The notes: generated by a model from the letters alone, not told the origin. Counted from the stretch's first letter, positions 1 through 6,258 are shown. The stretch is DNA of 8,275 nucleotides from an uncultured Moheibacter sp. (GCA_937875605.1 CALLXZ010000055.1:1-8275); one strand, 5' to 3'. Numbers and translations are program-made.

Positions 1-918
1 CCGCATCATTGTGAAATTTACAAAGCAGCGCAATGGTCGTATCGTGATTTGCCAAAACGTTATGCTGAATTTGGAACGGTTTATCGCTATGAGCAATCAG
101 GGGAATTACACGGATTGACCCGTGTTCGCGGATTTACGCAGGATGATGCGCATCTTTTCTGTACACCCGACCAACTTTTGGAAGAATTTAAAAATGTAAT
201 CGACTTAGTCCTTTATGTATTTAGTTCACTTGGATTTGAAGATTTCGTTACGCAAGTTTCGTTGCGCGATCCAGAGAACAAAGAAAAATACATCGGTTCC
301 GATGAAAATTGGGAAAAAGCAGAAAGTGCTATCATGCAAGCTGCTACTGAAAAAGGATTAAGAACGGTGGTAGAATACGGAGAAGCAGCTTTTTATGGTC
401 CAAAACTAGATTTCATGGTAAAAGATGCTTTGGGAAGGAAATGGCAATTGGGAACGATTCAGGTGGATTATAATTTACCCGAACGATTTGAGTTAAGTTA
501 TATTGGCGCAGACAATCAGTCACATACGCCGGTGATGATTCACCGAGCTCCGTTTGGTTCTATGGAGCGTTTCGTTGCGATTTTACTGGAACACACCGCT
601 GGAAATTTCCCGATCTGGCTGACACCGGATGTCTTTATCATCCTGCCAATCAGCGAGAAATATCAAGAATATGGGGAAAAACTTTCTAAATTCTTAGAAA
701 ATGACGATATTCGCGGGCTGATTGACAATCGCAATGAGAAGACGGGTAAAAAAATCCGTGATGCGGAAATGAAAAAAATCCCTTACATGCTGATTGTAGG
801 CGAAAAAGAAGCTGAAAACGGCACGGTATCTGTCCGCAAACACGGCGGTGAAGACATGGGAGAAATGACGATGGAAGCGTTCAAAGACCGAGTCTTAAAA
901 GAAATGAAAGTTAATTAA
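1..918 (+). CDS. thrS: Threonyl-tRNA synthetase, C-terminal part (5' end outside window)
   Basis: Cytoplasmic class II enzyme that charges tRNA-Thr with threonine. The reading frame is open from base 1 (Pro-His-His-Cys-Glu), so the gene is cut by the window edge; the TTG at 49 is internal and not a start. About 305 C-terminal residues are visible. Numbered from base 1, the class II motif 2 region [17 protein letters not shown] is at 29-45, followed by QDDAHLFC, whose His51 corresponds to a zinc ligand of the family. [13 protein letters not shown] (about 179-191) supplies another zinc-ligand His (181) and motif 3. From about 209 the sequence ([12 protein letters not shown]...[10 protein letters not shown]) is the HGTP anticodon-binding domain. 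The Cys zinc ligand of the family's NCPxH motif should lie just before base 1. The order thrS-infC-rpmI-rplT is a classic translation operon. No frameshift is seen. Confidence 0.97.
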   Translation, partial: PHHCEIYKAAQWSYRDLPKRYAEFGTVYRYEQSGELHGLTRVRGFTQDDAHLFCTPDQLLEEFKNVIDLVLYVFSSLGFEDFVTQVSLRDPENKEKYIGSDENWEKAESAIMQAATEKGLRTVVEYGEAAFYGPKLDFMVKDALGRKWQLGTIQVDYNLPERFELSYIGADNQSHTPVMIHRAPFGSMERFVAILLEHTAGNFPIWLTPDVFIILPISEKYQEYGEKLSKFLENDDIRGLIDNRNEKTGKKIRDAEMKKIPYMLIVGEKEAENGTVSVRKHGGEDMGEMTMEAFKDRVLKEMKVN

Positions 919-932
919 AAATTTTATAAACT

Positions 933-1484
933 ATCGCAATTAAAAGAAGAGGCGGTCGTGGACCTGCCAGAGTGATCAAAGAAGATCAACATAAGATTAA
1001 TGATAAAATCCACGTACCTGAAGTTCGGGTCGTAGGTGAAGGAATTGAGCCGGGTGTTTATCCGACTCGCCAAGCACTGCAAATGGCGGAAGAGCAAGCT
1101 TTGGATTTGGTAATGATTACCGAAAAAGCGAATCCTCCTGTTTGTAGAATTGTGGATTATAAAAAATTCCTTTACGAACAGAAAAAGAAAGAAAAGGAAT
1201 TAAAAGCCAAACAACAAAAAGTCGTGTTGAAAGAGATCCGTTTCGGACCTCAGACAGATGATCACGATTATGAATTCAAAAAGCGTCACGCGAGAAGCTT
1301 TTTGGAAGAAGGTTCGAAGTTGAAAGCCTATGTTTTCTTCAAAGGACGTTCGATCATTTTTAAAGATCAGGGCGAAATTTTATTGTTGAAATTAGCTCAG
1401 GAATTAGAAGATGTAGGAAAAGTGGAGCAACTTCCCAAGTTAGAGGGGAAGCGTATGATCATGATGATGGCCCCAAAAAAATAA
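933..1484 (+). CDS. infC: Translation initiation factor IF3, predicted AUC start
   Basis: IF3 binds the 30S subunit, checks the start codon and initiator tRNA, and keeps the subunits apart. The N-domain ([32 protein letters not shown]...[19 protein letters not shown]) is followed by a lysine-rich linker and the C-domain ([40 protein letters not shown]...[14 protein letters not shown]). A GTG at 972 opens the only conventional start, but the frame stays open back to a TAA at 927 and those codons read (ATC)[13 protein letters not shown], a basic tail like that of other IF3 N-termini. I therefore place the start at ATC 933, giving 183 residues and a 14-bp gap after thrS. An AUU or similar rare start used for IF3 autoregulation is known in E. 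coli infC. ATT at 939 is a second candidate. No Shine-Dalgarno site is visible. The family call is certain; the start is inferred. Confidence 0.85.
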   Translation: MAIKRRGGRGPARVIKEDQHKINDKIHVPEVRVVGEGIEPGVYPTRQALQMAEEQALDLVMITEKANPPVCRIVDYKKFLYEQKKKEKELKAKQQKVVLKEIRFGPQTDDHDYEFKKRHARSFLEEGSKLKAYVFFKGRSIIFKDQGEILLLKLAQELEDVGKVEQLPKLEGKRMIMMMAPKK

Positions 1485-1486
1485 TA

Positions 1487-1511
1487 CGAATTTCGAAACT
1501 CGAATTTCGAA
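1487..1511 (+). repeat. 11-bp direct repeat / imperfect hairpin in infC-rpmI spacer
   Basis: The 11-mer CGAATTTCGAA occurs exactly at 1487-1497 and 1501-1511, a 14-bp period. Because the unit is itself nearly palindromic, 1487-1496 and 1500-1509 can also pair as a 10-position stem with one T-T mismatch around a 3-nt AAC loop. There is no T-run after it, so it does not look like a terminator. It lies between the infC stop (1484) and the rpmI start (1551). It could be an RNA processing or regulatory hairpin, or a copy of a small dispersed intergenic repeat; the sequence alone does not decide. Confidence 0.6.
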
Positions 1512-1550
1512 CTTCGCAAGAAAGACAAACGTTTTATAAAACATACAGTT

Positions 1551-1748
1551 ATGCCAAAATTAAAAACAAATTCAAGTGCTAAAAAGCGTTTTAAGCTTAC
1601 CGGAACGGGTAAAATTAAAAGAAAACACGCTTTTAAAAGTCACATCCTTACAAAAAAGGAAACCAAACAAAAACGTAATTTGACTCATTCTACTTTAGTT
1701 GATAAAGCAGATGAGCCAAACGTAAAATTCATGTTGAGAATGAAATAA
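1551..1748 (+). CDS. rpmI: 50S ribosomal protein L35
   Basis: Small, highly basic 65-residue protein of the large ribosomal subunit, full length for the family. The N-terminus [36 protein letters not shown] is the signature L35 sequence (target proteins read MPKxKT...AAKKRFKxTGxGKxKR). The ATG at 1551 is preceded by A-rich sequence without a Shine-Dalgarno site. It lies 66 bp after infC and 94 bp before rplT, and is expected to be co-transcribed with them. In other bacteria this operon is under translational control by L20; no such control is shown here directly. Confidence 0.97.
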   Translation: MPKLKTNSSAKKRFKLTGTGKIKRKHAFKSHILTKKETKQKRNLTHSTLVDKADEPNVKFMLRMK

Positions 1749-1842
1749 TTCATTCTCCGGTTTATTTAATTAAATTATTAACCCTGTGTTGGTGCATTAA
1801 AGTGGCAATTATCGTCCGCCCACCACAAAAAAATTAAAAATT

Positions 1843-2187
1843 ATGCCAAGATCAGTAAATTCAGTAGCGTCAAGAGCGCGCAGAAAAAAGTTGATGAAGT
1901 TAGCCAAAGGTTACTTCGGACGCAGAAAAAATGTATGGACCGTAGCGAAAAATGCGGTTGAAAAAGGATTGGTTTATGCTTACCGTGACCGTCGTCAAAA
2001 GAAAAGAAATTTTCGTGCTTTGTGGATTCAGAGAATCAATGCAGGAGCAAGACTTCACGGAATGTCTTATTCACAATTTATGGGTGCTGCCAAAAAAGCA
2101 GGATTGGAGCTTAACCGTAAGGTTCTTGCCGATTTAGCGATGAATCACCCGGATGCTTTTAAAGCAATTGTTGAAAAAGTAAAATAA
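1843..2187 (+). CDS. rplT: 50S ribosomal protein L20
   Basis: Primary 23S rRNA-binding protein needed early in assembly of the large subunit. The 114 residues match the family length, and the sequence is typical: [70 protein letters not shown], then a C-terminal domain [27 protein letters not shown]. The ATG at 1843 follows an A-rich stretch (1827-1842), as is usual in this group. It is the last gene of the operon and is followed 23 bp later by an intrinsic terminator. In other bacteria L20 represses its own operon by binding mRNA that mimics rRNA; the 94-bp spacer before this gene is where to look for such a site. Confidence 0.97.
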   Translation: MPRSVNSVASRARRKKLMKLAKGYFGRRKNVWTVAKNAVEKGLVYAYRDRRQKKRNFRALWIQRINAGARLHGMSYSQFMGAAKKAGLELNRKVLADLAMNHPDAFKAIVEKVK

Positions 2188-2210
2188 ATTTAATCACATA
2201 AAACGTTTGT

Positions 2211-2239
2211 AAATCCCGCCCGAAAAAGCGGGATTTTTT
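2211..2239 (+). terminator. Intrinsic terminator of the thrS-infC-rpmI-rplT operon
   Basis: A perfect 9-bp stem AAATCCCGC (2211-2219) / GCGGGATTT (2228-2236) encloses an 8-nt loop, and the run of T continues to 2239. It sits 23 bp past the rplT stop on the + strand. On the opposite strand the stem is followed only by a short broken T tract, so it is a poor terminator for the convergent TlpA-like gene. Confidence 0.9.
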
Positions 2240-2273
2240 GTGTGAAATAAAAAGCAGACAAGTTTTAAAATTT

Positions 2274-3620
2274 TTACGACTTCAAATTCTGATCAATTAA
2301 TGTTCTGATCTGAGGGTCAGAAGGTCTCGGCGCATCTGCATTAAGAATATTTCCGGATGCATCAATCAGGATAAAACGAGGAATTCCTTTGATTCCGTAT
2401 TCTTGTACAAACTGGGATTTCCAATCCTTATCTGCAAAAATCTGAATTCCCTTTAAATCTTTTTCTTTGACCATATTTTCCCATTTCCCTTTATCCTGTT
2501 GAGGATCTATGGACATACTTACAAATTCTATATTTTTTCCGTGGTAATCTTTTTCCAATTGTTTCAATGAAGGAATCTCACGGATGCAAGGTCCGCACCA
2601 AGTTGCCCAAACATCTACATACACCAATTTTCCTTTTAGATCATCCAGCGAAACAGTTTTTCCCGTAATGTCCGGATAGCTAAATTTCGGAGAAAGTTTC
2701 CCGGGAAGAAGTTTCTGAACCTTTGCAAAAGCTTCAGTTGATTCCTTTTTTATCTTTTTATCTTTCGCATTTTTCTGGATATAATTATGATATCTTTCAG
2801 AGTCAGGACTTCCGGACGCTACGAAATAAAGTAAAAACTCCTTCATCACAGCATCTTTTATTTGCGGAGTTTTTATATTCGAAATAATTTTCTCTATTTC
2901 ATCGGGCGTTTTGGCTTCACTGATTTGATTAGAAACTTTATACAAAACAAATTGTTTATATGCCGGAATCGAATTAAAATCCGCTTCATTTTCCAAATTT
3001 AGTTTCTTAATTTCTTCATCAAAATCGGCTGGCAAATAGGCTTCCTGTTGTGTAAAATATTGATGCGCCATCGGATATTGAGCCAACATCATATAATAAA
3101 AATAGTCGATGTTTTTGGTTTCTGATTCTTTAAAAACCTTATTGATTCCCTCTTGGTTCAAATCCGCATTCAATTCCGTTTTATAAGCTGTCACTTTTGA
3201 TTTAAACGAATTTGGATCAACCGAAAAGAATGCAGCCGGATCTACATAAATTTGTTCGGTTTTCAACTGTTTCTGAGCGAGGTAATTATTCTCCTTTTCA
3301 GAAGTTCCTCTGTATTTCAACTTTTCGTCAAATTCTTGCATATCGGTAGAAATAAACAAACTATCTCCTTGACTCAGATAAATCTCCGTTCGTTCATTGC
3401 CTGAATAAAATTCGAAATAACTATTTCCTACTAACTTCAAAGTATCTTTAAACTCTCCGTTTACAACCGGAATTCCTTTACGGAAATTATCTTTTACAAT
3501 GAAAACGCTGTCTGAATTTGCGTTATCAATTTTACCTGCAATGGTAACAAAGTCTTGTTCTTCCTTACCGCAGGAGAAAACGGTAAAAATCGTTAGAGCG
3601 ACTACAAAAAGCTTTTTCAT
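2274..3620 (-). CDS. TlpA-family thioredoxin-fold lipoprotein
   Basis: Probable envelope disulfide reductase or thiol-disulfide exchange protein. The 448 residues begin with a lipoprotein signal peptide ending FTVFSC, with Cys17 as the predicted lipidation site. Residues about 24-110 look like the DUF4369 beta domain often joined to TlpA in Bacteroidota ([20 protein letters not shown]). Residues about 110-305 are a charged, mainly helical spacer. Residues about 309-445 are an AhpC/TSA-TlpA thioredoxin domain with the redox motif WCGPC at 341-345 and the cis-proline GIPRF (Pro414). All catalytic elements are present. Flavobacterial genomes usually carry several such proteins; the partner cannot be told from the sequence. 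The start at ATG 3620 fits the signal peptide and a promoter just upstream. It is convergent with rplT. The target substrate is unknown. Confidence 0.9.
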   Translation of the reverse strand: MKKLFVVALTIFTVFSCGKEEQDFVTIAGKIDNANSDSVFIVKDNFRKGIPVVNGEFKDTLKLVGNSYFEFYSGNERTEIYLSQGDSLFISTDMQEFDEKLKYRGTSEKENNYLAQKQLKTEQIYVDPAAFFSVDPNSFKSKVTAYKTELNADLNQEGINKVFKESETKNIDYFYYMMLAQYPMAHQYFTQQEAYLPADFDEEIKKLNLENEADFNSIPAYKQFVLYKVSNQISEAKTPDEIEKIISNIKTPQIKDAVMKEFLLYFVASGSPDSERYHNYIQKNAKDKKIKKESTEAFAKVQKLLPGKLSPKFSYPDITGKTVSLDDLKGKLVYVDVWATWCGPCIREIPSLKQLEKDYHGKNIEFVSMSIDPQQDKGKWENMVKEKDLKGIQIFADKDWKSQFVQEYGIKGIPRFILIDASGNILNADAPRPSDPQIRTLIDQNLKS

Positions 3621-3640
3621 GAAATAATTATTTAAGATAT

Positions 3641-3671
3641 CAAACGTATTAAAATAAAATTTCTTACCAAA
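3641..3671 (-). promoter_or_regulatory. Bacteroidota-type promoter for the TlpA-like gene
   Basis: Read on the minus strand, TACGTTTG (3648-3641) is a perfect TAnnTTTG -7 element. A TTTG -33 element (3671-3668) lies 19 nt upstream, the usual spacing for the Bacteroidota primary sigma factor. The ATG at 3620 is 21 nt past the -7 element, so the leader would be about 15 nt. The -33 element is just outside the 3' end of the neighbouring small basic gene, so the TlpA-like gene can be expressed independently of it. Confidence 0.8.
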
Positions 3672-3678
3672 ACATTCC

Positions 3679-3870
3679 TTATTTTTTGGTTTTATTTTTA
3701 GGGCTTTTCGGCACTTTCAGACCTTCCTCCTTCGCTTCTGAAATTGCAATGGCAATTGCTTGCTTCCTATCTTTTACTTGTTTGCCCGCTGATGTTTTTA
3801 GTTTTCCATCTTTGAATTCACCCATCACTTCACCTATTTTTTCTTGGGCTTTTTTTGAATATTTTGCCAT
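3679..3870 (-). CDS. Small basic DUF6496-like protein
   Basis: A 63-residue protein, [25 protein letters not shown]...[26 protein letters not shown], followed by a Lys-rich tail. It matches my memory of the DUF6496 family, small proteins with the pattern [47 protein letters not shown]. No function is established. It has no signal peptide and is probably cytoplasmic; the strong positive charge would allow nucleic acid contact, but this is only inference. ATG 3870 gives the conserved MAKYSKKAQ start, so it is very likely right. Upstream sequence is A-rich and no good TAnnTTTG element was found for it. The gene shares an 84-bp divergent spacer with the lipoprotein gene at 3955. Confidence 0.8.
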   Translation of the reverse strand: MAKYSKKAQEKIGEVMGEFKDGKLKTSAGKQVKDRKQAIAIAISEAKEEGLKVPKSPKNKTKK

Positions 3871-3932
3871 GACTTTATTTTTTAATTTTAGTTAAATTGT
3901 TCAAAATCTGCTCCATACTTCTTTTTTATTGA

Positions 3933-3940
3933 TAAATTTG
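3933..3940 (+). promoter_or_regulatory. Candidate promoter -7 element (TAAATTTG) for the lipoprotein gene
   Basis: TAAATTTG is a perfect TAnnTTTG match 14 bp before ATG 3955. The expected -33 TTTG is not clear (only TCTG at 3907-3910, 22 nt away). The leader would be only about 9 nt, so either a short leader is used or the true promoter is elsewhere. Confidence 0.5.
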
Positions 3941-3954
3941 AGGAAAACACTTCA

Positions 3955-4488
3955 ATGAAATTTTCTATTCTAATTGTAACCATCTTGGCTCTATGTGTGA
4001 GTTGCGACTCCAAAAAGGAGCAGGAAGTTGTCTTAACGACTGATTCTCCCGAAGAAGTTTCGAAAGACACTATTTCAAATTTTCATTGTTATCAATTCAC
4101 CAACGGAAAAGATACCATTCAAATCAGATACCAACAAGATGGTGATGAAATCGAAGGTTGGATGCGTTATAATTTCTTTGAAAAAGATGCTTCCGTCGGT
4201 GAGGTTGAAGGAAAAATAGCAGGCGATACTTTGAAATTAGAATATGATTTTCTTTCCGAAGGGATGCTTTCTGAACAGCAGGTTTATTTTCTAAAAAAAG
4301 ACGGAAAATTGTACCAAGGTTCTGGAGAAATGGAGATGTCAAAGGATTCGGTTATGAAATACATCCAACCGAAAAAATTAAATTTTGATGATACTACGCC
4401 TATGGAGCATTTGGAAAATTGTCCGAATGATTTTATCCAGTCAAAAAACATAGAATTCTACAAAAAGGAAAAAGAAAAATTGGATTAA
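3955..4488 (+). CDS. Lipoprotein of unknown function
   Basis: A 177-residue protein with a typical lipoprotein signal peptide: positively charged start, hydrophobic MKFSILIVTILALCVSC, and Cys17 as the likely lipidation site, followed by a charged DSKKEQE linker. The folded part has alternating short beta segments and glycine turns (IQIRYQQDGDEIEGWMRYN, GEVEGKIAGDTLKLEYDF, QQVYFLKKDGKLYQGSGEM), which suggests a small beta-barrel or lipocalin-like fold, typical of conserved hypothetical lipoproteins in Bacteroidota. Cys45 and Cys156 could form a disulfide. I do not recognise a family with known function. The stop (4486-4488) shares TTAA with the convergent rnhA stop, so there is no space for a terminator between them. 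Confidence 0.82.
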   Translation: MKFSILIVTILALCVSCDSKKEQEVVLTTDSPEEVSKDTISNFHCYQFTNGKDTIQIRYQQDGDEIEGWMRYNFFEKDASVGEVEGKIAGDTLKLEYDFLSEGMLSEQQVYFLKKDGKLYQGSGEMEMSKDSVMKYIQPKKLNFDDTTPMEHLENCPNDFIQSKNIEFYKKEKEKLD

Positions 4489-4964
4489 AACAATTCGGTT
4501 TCGTCTTTGGAGTTTTCAAAACCTTCATCGATTAAATGATTGTCTGAATTCGCGGCAGCCACTGCAATTTGATCGGCTCGTTCGTTGAACTCATTTCCTG
4601 CATGGCCTTTTACCCACTGAAATGAAACTTTTTGTTTACGGTACTGAATAAGGAATTTACGCCAGAGATCTTCGTTTTTCTTGCCCTTAAATCCCTTTTT
4701 CTCCCAGCCAAATACCCACTTTTTATCTACTGCATCACATACATATTTCGAGTCGGTGTAGATAGTGATTTCCGTATTTGGTTTTTTTAATTTTTCCAAA
4801 GCAACTATTACTGCCATCAATTCCATTCGGTTATTGGTTGTCAAACGATAACCTTGTGAAAATTCTTTTTTTACTTTCTTTTCCGTTTCAAGTAGAATAG
4901 TTCCATATCCGCCCGGACCAGGATTTCCTAAGGAGGAACCGTCTGTGTATGCAATTATTGCCAA
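4485..4964 (-). CDS. rnhA: Ribonuclease HI (TTG start)
   Basis: Cleaves the RNA strand of RNA-DNA hybrids. From TTG 4964 it is 159 residues, close to the 155 of E. coli. The four acidic catalytic residues are present: Asp8 (AYTDGSSLGNPGPGGYG), Glu48 (NNRMELMAV), Asp71 (IYTDSKYV) and Asp131 (NEFNERADQ), plus the mobile His121 (KGHAGN). Several lysine-rich and Trp-rich segments (KKWVFGWEKKGFKGKK) match the basic protrusion of bacterial RNase HI. A longer frame starts from TTG 5018 and would add 18 residues, but it overlaps the plsC-like gene by 43 bp and gives an unconserved N-terminal tail. TTG 4964 is 11 bp after that gene's stop and gives the family's expected N-terminus. There is no ATG in reach. 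The C-terminus runs to the TTAA shared with the convergent lipoprotein gene. Confidence 0.93.
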   Translation of the reverse strand: MAIIAYTDGSSLGNPGPGGYGTILLETEKKVKKEFSQGYRLTTNNRMELMAVIVALEKLKKPNTEITIYTDSKYVCDAVDKKWVFGWEKKGFKGKKNEDLWRKFLIQYRKQKVSFQWVKGHAGNEFNERADQIAVAAANSDNHLIDEGFENSKDETELF

Positions 4965-4975
4965 TTTTAATTTGT

Positions 4976-5719
4976 TTAAGGTTTCGTACTTAGTTCTGAG
5001 AAAATCTTTTGAAAACAAAGTTCCTTTAGGTCGTTTTTATCATTCAAGCTTAATTCTTTTGTTTCGATTATGTCCAATAATTTGACTTTAACTGTCCCTG
5101 GATATCCGCGTGTCCACGCCCAGGGGAACATTTCCTTTAATCCTTTGATCGAATAAACCGCAATCGGAATTTGGGCTGAAATACCAATGGAAAACGCGCC
5201 GTCCTTAAAACGATCCAACACTACACTTTCATCATCGGGGATACCAGCTTCCGGAAAAATGACGATGCTGCTTCCGCTCGATATTTTTTCTTTTGCCAAT
5301 CTAAATACTCGTGCACGGCTTCGAGCATCAGATCTATCGACTATGATCGAAATTCTTTTATAAATAGTCCCAAAAATCGGAACCTTGGCTAACTCTGCTT
5401 TCCCCACAAAAACAATAGGATGGTATTTATGAATGGCGGCCATCACCATAATGTCAAGCATAGAATAGTGATTGGATATAAAGATGTATTGTTTGTTTTT
5501 GTCCAATTTCACATTTCGACTTAAATCAAAACGAAATCCGGAACCATAAAATATTAATATCGCCCATAATCGAATTCCTTTATACGCAAGTGGAAATGTT
5601 CGGGAGGAAAAAGCCAAAGGAAAAGTCCAAAATAAACCAATGGTAAGGACCAATGTGGTGGTCAAAATGATGAACCAACATTTCCATAGTAACACCAGTA
5701 TTTTTTTTAAGAGTTCCAT
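4976..5719 (-). CDS. plsC: 1-acyl-sn-glycerol-3-phosphate acyltransferase (PlsC family)
   Basis: Likely converts lysophosphatidic acid to phosphatidic acid at the inner membrane. The 247 residues begin with a hydrophobic anchor at about 12-36 (WKCWFIILTTTLVLTIGLFWTF). The acyltransferase motifs follow in order: HX4D in NHYSMLDIM (His84, Asp89); a block II region at GKAELAKVPIFGTIYKRISIIVDRSD (106-131); block III IVIFPEAGIPDD (152-163), where FPEAG replaces the usual FPEGT; and IPIAVYSIKG (184-193). The length is normal for PlsC. The start ATG at 5719 fits the anchor. It precedes rnhA on the same strand and is probably co-transcribed with it. Other PlsC-fold acyltransferases, such as lipid modification enzymes, cannot be ruled out. 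Confidence 0.85.
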   Translation of the reverse strand: MELLKKILVLLWKCWFIILTTTLVLTIGLFWTFPLAFSSRTFPLAYKGIRLWAILIFYGSGFRFDLSRNVKLDKNKQYIFISNHYSMLDIMVMAAIHKYHPIVFVGKAELAKVPIFGTIYKRISIIVDRSDARSRARVFRLAKEKISSGSSIVIFPEAGIPDDESVVLDRFKDGAFSIGISAQIPIAVYSIKGLKEMFPWAWTRGYPGTVKVKLLDIIETKELSLNDKNDLKELCFQKIFSELSTKP

Positions 5720-5727
5720 TGCGGAAT

Positions 5728-5735
5728 CAAAAATA
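5728..5735 (-). promoter_or_regulatory. Candidate promoter -7 element (TATTTTTG) for plsC
   Basis: On the minus strand 5735-5728 reads TATTTTTG, a full TAnnTTTG match. A TTTC resembling a -33 TTTG lies 18 nt upstream. The ATG at 5719 is only 8 nt past the element, so the transcript would have a very short or nearly absent leader. The T-rich context makes chance matches common. Confidence 0.35.
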
Positions 5736-5759
5736 CTAAACTATGGAGTGATAGAAAAT

Positions 5760-5786
5760 AAAAAAGCCCTGAGATTTCAGGGCTTT
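5760..5786 (-). terminator. Intrinsic terminator downstream of the Ala-rich lipoprotein gene
   Basis: A perfect 10-bp stem TCAGGGCTTT (5777-5786) / AAAGCCCTGA (5763-5772) with a 4-nt loop. On the minus strand it is followed by TTTTTTATTTT-type sequence. It sits 22 bp past the Ala-rich gene's stop and would stop its transcript before plsC. Confidence 0.88.
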
Positions 5787-5808
5787 ATTCTTTATAAGCT
5801 TCGCTTAA

Positions 5809-6105
5809 TTATTTTGCTGGAGTTTCAGCTGGAGTTTCAGTTGCTGGAGCTTCAGTTGCAGTTGCATCAGCAGGAGCAACTTCAGTTGCAGCAGCATCAA
5901 CAGCTTGATCAGCAGCTTCAGTAGCTTCACCAGCAGCTTCTACAGCATCAGTAGCAGCAGCATCAGCAGCATCAGCAGCTTCTACAGCTTCTTCAGCAGC
6001 AGCTTCTACATTTTCTTCAGCAGTTTTTTGCTCACAAGCGATGTTAGTGAAAGACAAAGCTACAACAGCCAACAAAGCGAATCCTTTTACAAATACTTTT
6101 TTCAT
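5809..6105 (-). CDS. Small alanine-rich acidic lipoprotein
   Basis: A 98-residue protein. Its signal peptide (MKKVFVKGFALLAVVALSFTNIAC) has Cys24 as the probable lipid-attachment residue; the -3 residue Asn is unusual, so a type I signal is an alternative. The mature 74 residues after Cys24 contain about 30 alanines and about 20 Asp/Glu but only two Lys, at 27 and at the very C-terminus (98). Residues about 30-77 are compatible with a long alanine-rich helix or coiled coil (EAAAEEAVEAADAADAAATDAVEAA type). Residues 77-98 form a Pro/Ala/Thr-rich tail. No enzyme or binding motif is visible. Similar low-complexity small lipoproteins occur in Bacteroidota. It has its own terminator and a good TAnnTTTG element upstream. 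Function is unknown. Confidence 0.8.
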   Translation of the reverse strand: MKKVFVKGFALLAVVALSFTNIACEQKTAEENVEAAAEEAVEAADAADAAATDAVEAAGEATEAADQAVDAAATEVAPADATATEAPATETPAETPAK

Positions 6106-6136
6106 AACTAAATAATTTTTAAATTTTTTTAATGGT

Positions 6137-6167
6137 TTTTATTTGTTCCAAAAGTACATTAGCTTTG
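6137..6167 (+). promoter_or_regulatory. Candidate promoter for the membrane protein-lipoprotein operon
   Basis: TAGCTTTG (6160-6167) is a perfect TAnnTTTG element. TTTT (6137-6140), 3 of 4 matches to the -33 TTTG, lies at the preferred 19-nt spacing. The transcript would begin near 6173 and have a leader of about 86 nt holding the TTGTAA/TTACAA boxes. Confidence 0.45.
6149..6156 (-). promoter_or_regulatory. Candidate promoter -7 element (TACTTTTG) for the Ala-rich lipoprotein gene
   Basis: On the minus strand 6156-6149 reads TACTTTTG, a perfect TAnnTTTG element. The leader to ATG 6105 would be about 38 nt and A-rich. A matching -33 TTTG is not clear at the expected 6176-6180 region. It lies beside a + strand element, so the two polymerase footprints would overlap. 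Confidence 0.5.
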
Positions 6168-6189
6168 TGTCTGACTCTTTGAAAATGTG

Positions 6190-6225
6190 TTGTAATCACA
6201 TTGTAAATTATTTTACAATTTACAA
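6190..6225. promoter_or_regulatory. Cluster of TTGTAA/TTACAA boxes, possible operator or leader hairpin
   Basis: TTGTAA occurs at 6190-6195 and 6201-6206, 11 bp apart. Their inverted form TTACAA occurs at 6213-6218 and 6220-6225. The inner pair is part of a perfect 8-bp inverted repeat ATTGTAAA (6200-6207) / TTTACAAT (6212-6219) around a 4-bp TTAT centre. It could bind a dimeric regulator on the same face of DNA, or form a small hairpin in the leader RNA. AT-rich sequence makes weaker matches common, so the regulator role is inference. Confidence 0.4.
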
Positions 6226-6258
6226 AATGCTTTTAATCAATAAGTTATACCCAATTAT

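Noticed and set aside
49..51. TTG as a thrS start
   Set aside because: The frame is open to base 1 and motif 2 lies within it; the gene is just cut by the window.
972..974. GTG as the infC start
   Set aside because: The open codons upstream encode a plausible conserved basic IF3 N-terminus, and a rare AUC/AUU start is known for this gene family.
1952..2137. Second + strand frame inside rplT
   Set aside because: Fully inside the conserved L20 gene, with no independent signal.
3686..3895. Phe/Ser-rich + strand reading frame
   Set aside because: Complement of the DUF6496-like gene, which has a recognisable sequence on the other strand.
3888..4342. Two minus-strand frames across the 3955-4488 lipoprotein
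   Set aside because: The + strand gene has a lipoprotein signal peptide and regular domain; the minus frames have neither.
5640..5924. Gln/Leu-rich + strand reading frame
   Set aside because: It runs across the plsC start, the terminator and the Ala-rich gene's antisense; composition reflects the complementary GCA/GCT codons.
5905..6111. Ser/Phe-rich + strand reading frame
   Set aside because: It is the complement of the Ala-rich lipoprotein's low-complexity codons, without a family or start signal.
6245..6253. DnaA-box-like TTATACCCA
   Set aside because: One mismatch to TTATNCACA, isolated, with no cluster or replication gene nearby.
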